Shown here: positions 7,401 through 10,426 of the stretch, one piece after another | Layout: every line of letters starts with the position of its first letter | Position numbering within the stretch: the stretch's first letter is position 1 | NCBI GenBank assembly: GCA_002780705.1 | Contig: PEUP01000058.1 | Span: forward strand, 1 to 10,426 | Reading direction: 5' to 3' | DNA length: 10,426 nucleotides | Source: Elusimicrobia bacterium CG03_land_8_20_14_0_80_50_18 | GTDB lineage: Bacteria > CG03 | Translations under genes and position numbers: made by a program | Notes under the pieces: generated by a model | Database searches by the model: none | What the model was told of the DNA's origin: nothing | The model's input: only the letters and a program-made list of their open reading frames with translations

Positions 7401-7982
7401 CTGGGTCTCAAAAAGTATGACATCAGCGCCGCCGTCAATAAGGCCCAGCATCTGCCTGTAAAAATTATTTTCTATCAGCTCCCAGCTCCCTTTCTGTATA
7501 TCAGCTTCAGTCGGCGAAAGCGCATGGTTGGACGGCCCCGCCGAGCCCACAACGAAAAGAGGCCGGCCGTCGTACGAGCTTTTCCCGGAATACTCTTCCA
7601 GGCTTTCTCTGGCTATTTCAGCGCCCTTTTTGCTGAGAATATAGGATATTGAGTAGTTGTCCAGAACTTTTGTGCCGCGCTGATCAAAAAAGCCGCCGAA
7701 AGCCGCGCGGTCTATGCCGGAAAAATCGTATTCTTTCAGCCTGAGCGCAGATGACCCGAACGTGTTTGTCTCCACGGCGTTCGCCCCGGCCTCAAGATAG
7801 GCATGATGCACTTTCTTGATTTCTTCCGGCCGGGAAATATTGAGCAGGTCGCCCAGCATGCTGAAATCAGGCCCGCCGTAATCCGCGGCTTTCAAATCCG
7901 CGCTTTGGAGCATTGTGCCCATGGCCCCGTCAAGTACGACAATCCTCTCTTTAAGCGTTTTCAGAAAATCAAATCGTTCCAT
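4452..7982 (-). CDS. metH: Cobalamin-dependent methionine synthase
   Basis: MetH transfers the methyl group of 5-methyltetrahydrofolate to homocysteine through cobalamin, making methionine in the cytoplasm. The 1176-aa protein (E. coli 1227) has all four modules. The homocysteine domain (about 1-345) has zinc cysteines Cys258 (INCSLGPG) and Cys324/325 (GGCCGT). The pterin-binding domain (about 355-640) includes IGERLNARGSKKV (373-385). The cobalamin cap (about 660-770) has FINDYLM and ELGDRFSEG, followed by the B12-binding Rossmann domain with DVHCIG (787-792), whose His789 would ligate cobalt, and SASALLVQTSGHM (832-844). After a low-complexity linker (920-955) comes the AdoMet reactivation domain with RxxxPGY at 1120-1126. 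The last is shorter than in E. coli but keeps its key motif. The start at 7982 gives the standard N-terminus MERFDFLKTL...LDGAMGT. The stop overlaps the decayed yhcH start. Confidence 0.97.
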   Translation of the reverse strand: MERFDFLKTLKERIVVLDGAMGTMLQSADLKAADYGGPDFSMLGDLLNISRPEEIKKVHHAYLEAGANAVETNTFGSSALRLKEYDFSGIDRAAFGGFFDQRGTKVLDNYSISYILSKKGAEIARESLEEYSGKSSYDGRPLFVVGSAGPSNHALSPTEADIQKGSWELIENNFYRQMLGLIDGGADVILFETQQDVLEIKAAVAGALRAMKERAIKLPVMVQVTVDKHARMQLFNTDIQAAACALQGLGIDVFGINCSLGPGLMEKAVSEISSFSHLPISVLPNAGMPVSENGRTVYKLSPTDFSVTLKKYVENYGVNIVGGCCGTAPAHIKALADLVKNLKPLKRKISANTFISGPQKIVPLDGKSGLIQIGERLNARGSKKVREAVENVPGGIDYNALDDVVRDQIDGLGLNILDVCMDSNVADTKKILPQVIQHICSDFHGALCIDSFDPEALIAGVKAYPGRPMINSISLEDFEDGKSKLDIIVSKTAFFNPVYVALSADNSGPAVTASEKIRIAGEIIRRCAGYGVKADQLFIDINAFPIGSESDEDMNFALESLNAISGIKNLAKGARTIIGVSNLTNGLARKPYMRKILTSVFLDEAAKKGLDAVIVNPNHYIPVESIDERDYDLARRVILKKDMAAFAGLENIADMKKGISSAPTLSYESLAPADRVREKIISAYRQRADVKINGKSYGDMIVSDAAAALSSKQGKSIGALEFINDYLMTAMSELGDRFSEGLISLPHLLRSADLMKQVMAWLEDHMKNENMAPQKKGVVVIGTVYQDVHCIGKDLIKTLFENYGYKVIDLGVQVPASEFVKKAIAAKALAISASALLVQTSGHMIDLAREMKKAKLDIPLLIGGAPVNTALAAKASQEGSLVEGELKKDVFYCPSAMDGVNVLERLLSKEKEALLSANLKKLKGALTPRKGKTSGQKKSPAAAGSSAYEPPKVKAFRKVSAVDVDKLKINFKHLKNLNWKMSKENEAVFKALAEDWISKSKENNWIEARGISAVFPCSARGRKLFVYGIDNPGKKIAELSFPAAVENTWFLGADSEKKDVCGFQITTAGLAAEKAAADFMAAGDSESMLYLKGLADRVAEDYAETLHSELNKAAGLEDSRRMSPGYPAIPDMENNRIIYELLDAASIGITVNEAGFFSPESTTAAIICFNPQNDNG

Positions 7983-8018
7983 GACTCACATAATATCAAG
8001 AAGAGGGGGACGGCGCAA
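7983..8018 (-). promoter_or_regulatory. Possible metH promoter with a start almost at the ATG
   Basis: In the 101-base gap between darG and metH the minus strand has TATTAT (7995-7990, five of six consensus bases). A weak TTGCGC (8018-8013, three of six) lies 17 bases upstream. Transcription would begin about at 7983, one base before the metH ATG. There is no good Shine-Dalgarno; only GTGAG lies just before the ATG. No cobalamin or S-adenosylmethionine riboswitch can be accommodated in a gap this short, and none is visible. Confidence 0.35.
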
Positions 8019-8083
8019 TAACCCAAACAGGTATGGGAATTTTGTACTAAATGCGCCACGAGAAAATCAATTCGGCCTCAGAT

Positions 8084-9193
8084 TTAAAAGTTTGCGTTAA
8101 TGGGTAAATCTTTAGACGGTTTTAGAGTAAACCATTTCAAAACGCCCAAGTCGCGAATTGTTTCCGCGACTTCTGTTTTATCAAAAGGGGGACTCCTTCT
8201 CTCTTTCCATTTCATTACTTCATTCAAAACATCCCGTTCCGCCATGTCGCCTTTTTTCTTTAATTCCTTTTCAGTAAATAAAAGTGTCGCCACTAACTCA
8301 GCTTTTTTGGTATCCAATCTCAAAAATAAATCAATTGTTTTATTTATCAATTTTGACCATCTGTCAATATCGGTTTTATACTTCACTCTGGTTTTCTCAT
8401 ATTCCGACCCCGGCAAAACTCTAATCATGTTATTCACTTTATGTTCCTGGAGCAGTCCCGCGTTAGCTAATATTTTTTTAACACCGTCAAGACCATGCGA
8501 ATATGGTCCGAACGAACCTCTCTGATAATTCAACCCCGTCGGCAGGCCTAACCCGGTTGCCACATAAGCAATTTTTTGAAATATAGTCCTCCCGATAGGC
8601 AAATGATACTTCTGCTGCTCAATACGATATACAATTTCAGTCAGCACTACCCAAGCAGGGTTCATTTTTTGCAAAATCCTCATTCCTGATTTAACTCGTC
8701 TCAAATCGGACGGCCCGGACAAAAAATCTGCCGTCAATTGCGTCGGCGGTGTGCCATAAGGCGCATACATCTTTACGGGAATATTCCATTTGGACACATA
8801 CTTATAAATAAGCGGACCTACAGATTCCCAAAGCAGTTGCCCATTCCCGCAGCCAAGAGGAGGAATCGCAATAGATTCAATGCCCCATTCTTTATATTTT
8901 TCAGAAAGAATCTTTAGCCCTTTTTCAATATATTCTATTCGGGAAGCTTCCCGCCAGTGACCCTTGGTCGGAAAATTTACAATCTGAGGAACAAACATTG
9001 ATTCTTTAAATAAATACGGGACTCCCTCTTTAACCTCTTTTCTTTCACAACGAGCCGCATAATCTTTAAACATTTCCGGAAAAGACTTTTTGAAATCCGC
9101 GGCAATACCTTTCCCCATAATACCCACACAGTTAACTGTATTCACAAGGGTCTGCACTCCTGACTGAAAAATGTTACCAATTAAAGCATTCAT
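8084..9193 (-). CDS. darG: DarG-type macrodomain antitoxin (DNA ADP-ribosyl glycohydrolase)
   Basis: DarG removes the ADP-ribose that DarT puts on thymidine in single-stranded DNA and also binds the toxin. The 369-aa length fits full two-domain DarG. The N-terminal macrodomain (about 1-155) has TLVNTVNCVGIMGKGIA (15-31) for ADP-ribose binding, FPTKGHWRE (74-82), whose Lys77 matches the catalytic lysine position of DarG, and the PPLGCGNGQL loop (111-120). The C-terminal part (about 175-369), with WVVLTEIVYRIEQ and LGLPTGLNYQRGSFGPYSHGL, is the toxin-binding domain found in DarG but not in general macrodomain hydrolases. ATG 9193 is preceded by GGGAGA with a 4-base gap, the best ribosome binding site in the window. 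The gene follows the toxin by 15 bases. Base composition is visibly AT-richer than metH. Confidence 0.9.
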   Translation of the reverse strand: MNALIGNIFQSGVQTLVNTVNCVGIMGKGIAADFKKSFPEMFKDYAARCERKEVKEGVPYLFKESMFVPQIVNFPTKGHWREASRIEYIEKGLKILSEKYKEWGIESIAIPPLGCGNGQLLWESVGPLIYKYVSKWNIPVKMYAPYGTPPTQLTADFLSGPSDLRRVKSGMRILQKMNPAWVVLTEIVYRIEQQKYHLPIGRTIFQKIAYVATGLGLPTGLNYQRGSFGPYSHGLDGVKKILANAGLLQEHKVNNMIRVLPGSEYEKTRVKYKTDIDRWSKLINKTIDLFLRLDTKKAELVATLLFTEKELKKKGDMAERDVLNEVMKWKERRSPPFDKTEVAETIRDLGVLKWFTLKPSKDLPINANF

Positions 9194-9208
9194 AGATTCT
9201 CCCGCTCT

Positions 9209-9802
9209 TTAGAAAAACAACTCATTTTTTATTATAGCATTTAGCCCTGATATCTCACACAATTTATTCAACGCCATTTCATTAGCCGCGTATGCGCCAA
9301 CAATATAATCCGTCGGAATAAAATTCGGCACCAAAACCTCTGCACATTTTATTCCAGAAAGTCTATATTGGTTGATAGGATTATTACTGTCAGTCCAAAA
9401 TTCCATATAAACTTCATCCTTATCCAACAATGGCAATCCCTCATCAACAGTTTTAAACCAACACGGGCGGGCTGCATTCTGGTCAGTTATAACAACACCA
9501 TCAATATCTAAAACTGTGGGGCTTAATCGCAGAACACAAATATTATTATTTTCTGAGCGCCTTGCGCTCAACATCGGATTGTGCGCGTCAAAATATAAAT
9601 TTGCATAATCATGCAACTTCTTTTTAGTTCCCGGAATTTCTTTAACCGCTCGCCGCTCCTGAACTCCCGGTTCAGAAATATCGCACTCCACTATTTTTAA
9701 TCTCTTTGACATATTGTGCGACACTATACCATGCTTCATAATGGACGGCACATTCTTAATCGCCGCAATAAAATGCAGTTCTTCTATATCTTCCCTATTC
9801 AT
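9209..9802 (-). CDS. darT: DarT-type toxin, thymidine-specific ssDNA ADP-ribosyltransferase (DUF4433)
   Basis: DarT attaches ADP-ribose from NAD+ to thymidine in single-stranded DNA, blocking replication. The 197-aa product has the family order: ELHFIAAIKNVPSIMKHGI (8-26), matching the H-x-T/A-x-I-x-N-L-x-S-I-L-x-H-G opening; GVQERR (46-51) containing the NAD-site arginine; LHDYANLYFDAHNPML (63-78); and CAEVLVP (153-159), whose Glu155 matches the catalytic glutamate near residue 160 in characterised DarT. No key residue is missing, so the toxin looks active. The start at 9802 gives the normal N-terminus. An in-frame ATG at 9868 would add 22 basic residues unlike the family and overlap the upstream gene by 74 bases. 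At 9802 the overlap is only 8 bases (ATGAATAG), a coupling arrangement; the ribosome binding site is weak. Confidence 0.9.
   Translation of the reverse strand: MNREDIEELHFIAAIKNVPSIMKHGIVSHNMSKRLKIVECDISEPGVQERRAVKEIPGTKKKLHDYANLYFDAHNPMLSARRSENNNICVLRLSPTVLDIDGVVITDQNAARPCWFKTVDEGLPLLDKDEVYMEFWTDSNNPINQYRLSGIKCAEVLVPNFIPTDYIVGAYAANEMALNKLCEISGLNAIIKNELFF
9554..9570. repeat. Perfect 7-bp hairpin inside darT
   Basis: TGAGCGC (9554-9560) and GCGCTCA (9564-9570) pair perfectly around a 3-base loop. It lies in the middle of the darT reading frame and encodes part of LSARRSE (residues 78-84). It is GC-rich against an AT-rich gene. A strong stem in toxin mRNA could slow or stop translation or transcription, but chance is quite possible. 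Confidence 0.35.
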
Positions 9803-10295
9803 TTTTATTTTTCCGTTTTTCTTTTGTAGCAAGAGATTTATATTGCTTTTCTTCGAGTGTCGAGGCAAGTATCAGATTTCTATCATTTCTTCTGCCCGAT
9901 AATTCAAACTCTAAAATGTATCTGTTGTTTTTCGGAAAAAGTTTTTCCTTCCTTTTTATCATCATCTTCATAATATTCTTATAAGCTATCCCCGCACCCT
10001 CACTCAAGTCCCCGCATTGTTCTCTTATCATTCTATATCTCAAAACTCTCTTGAATATACCCCGCGTAATAATAGCCATGTTCCAGGCAATTACAGCAAT
10101 GCCTATTGCATTATGATCATTGTCCGAATTTTCCAGAAGCGGCTCCGCAAACTCAAGCAAAAGTTCCGACATTTTCTCATGGCTTTCAATTATCGGAACT
10201 CCATGAAACCCTAATTTCGCAACTTTTTTCTTTAATCTATCTCCCCCCGATAAATGCCTTCTCTTATTTTTTTTCTTTTTCCTTGAATGTTTCAT
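9795..10295 (-). CDS. Uncharacterised basic 166-aa protein, first gene of the darTG cluster
   Basis: I cannot name this family. The protein has a strongly basic N-terminus (MKHSRKKKKNKRRH), an amphipathic middle with KMSELLLEFAEPLLEN (41-56) and GIAVIAWNMAI (64-74), a segment IMKMMIKRKEKLFPKNNRYI (108-127), and a lysine-rich tail. The pattern KMSE...FAEPLL...AxxAWN...RKEKLFPxxxRxI resembles, from memory, a widespread uncharacterised family of about 150-180 aa. No membrane segment, signal peptide or zinc-binding set is seen. Its TAG overlaps the darT ATG by 8 bases, so the genes are expressed together. ATG 10295 has only a weak ribosome binding site (AAGGA 12 bases upstream). The basic ends suggest nucleic-acid or ribosome contact; regulation or adaptor function in the toxin system is inference. 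Confidence 0.7.
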   Translation of the reverse strand: MKHSRKKKKNKRRHLSGGDRLKKKVAKLGFHGVPIIESHEKMSELLLEFAEPLLENSDNDHNAIGIAVIAWNMAIITRGIFKRVLRYRMIREQCGDLSEGAGIAYKNIMKMMIKRKEKLFPKNNRYILEFELSGRRNDRNLILASTLEEKQYKSLATKEKRKNKNE

Positions 10296-10426
10296 ATCCG
10301 TGTGCCGTCCTTATTTCATACATCCGTTCGGGATGATTCGCAATTTCTCTATCGAATCCTTTTCAAATATTTTTCTATATGATACTGCTGAATTTTGTGG
10401 GGTTTTGTCTTACCGCTAAACCATCG
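10264..10426 (-). pseudogene. Tail of an unidentified gene, apparently frame-broken (partial)
   Basis: Reading the minus strand inward from the window edge gives an open frame RWFSGKTKPHKIQQYHIEKY... that stops at TAG 10351-10349. If one A is dropped from the AAAA at about 10361-10358, the frame runs on through GFDREIANHPERMYEIRTA and HGYETFKEKEKK to a TAA at 10264. Both pieces look like real protein, and the join is natural. The end would overlap the start of the 166-aa gene by 32 bases. It could be a mutated gene, a sequencing indel in a homopolymer, or two chance frames. No family recognised. Confidence 0.35.

Noticed and set aside
8020..8040. Possible terminator after darG (CCCA...TGGG)
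   Set aside because: The stem is only four pairs with a loop of eight and no T-run, too weak to call.
7983..8083. A cobalamin or S-adenosylmethionine riboswitch upstream of metH
   Set aside because: The gap is only 101 bases, no B12-box or SAM-box pattern is visible, and the likely promoter lies at the start codon.
9803..9868. A longer DarT beginning at ATG 9868
   Set aside because: The added 22 basic residues have no counterpart in the family and overlap the upstream gene by 74 bases, whereas 9802 gives a normal N-terminus and a short coupling overlap.
10395..10426. A tRNA-like D arm (GTTT-AGCGGTA-AGAC) at the right edge
   Set aside because: No anticodon stem or T arm follows, and the bases read as an open protein frame instead.

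Overview
All genes recognised in this window lie on the minus strand, so the natural reading order runs from high to low coordinates. The organism is a bacterium of moderate GC with Shine-Dalgarno-type translation starts. Its tRNA genes do not encode CCA, and it has a type IV pilus or type II secretion ATPase and a full-length cobalamin-dependent MetH. The lineage cannot be fixed from the sequence. The gene style would suit an uncultured Gram-negative phylum such as Elusimicrobiota or Omnitrophota, but that is only an impression.

Right side (about 10426 to 8084): an AT-richer, apparently acquired island. It starts with an apparently frame-broken gene tail at the edge. Next comes a three-gene overlapping cluster: an unrecognised basic 166-aa protein, a DarT-type ADP-ribosyltransferase toxin (DUF4433) and a full-length DarG-type macrodomain antitoxin. 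This is a DarTG toxin-antitoxin system with an extra first gene whose stop overlaps the darT start.

Centre (7982 to 4010): metH, complete with its homocysteine, pterin, cobalamin and reactivation domains. It is followed directly by a decayed yhcH/yiaL-family (DUF386) gene with two single-base frameshifts and an internal deletion of about 40 codons. Past it lie a small unexplained open frame and a pair of competing GGGACAT/ATGTCCC hairpins.

Left side (3988 to 1): a promoter, tRNA-Cys(GCA), tRNA-Val(GAC) and thrS, in that order and so close together that they are probably co-transcribed. ThrRS lacks the N-terminal TGS domain but keeps editing, catalytic and anticodon-binding domains. A near-consensus sigma70 promoter then drives pta (phosphate acetyltransferase). 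Its stop overlaps by one base the start of a pilB/gspE-type ATPase gene that runs off the window.

The pta promoter, and less clearly that of metH, sits so close to the start codon that the mRNA should have almost no 5' leader. Other genes here, such as darG, have normal ribosome binding sites. No CRISPR array, insertion sequence, rRNA, riboswitch or convincing intrinsic terminator was seen.
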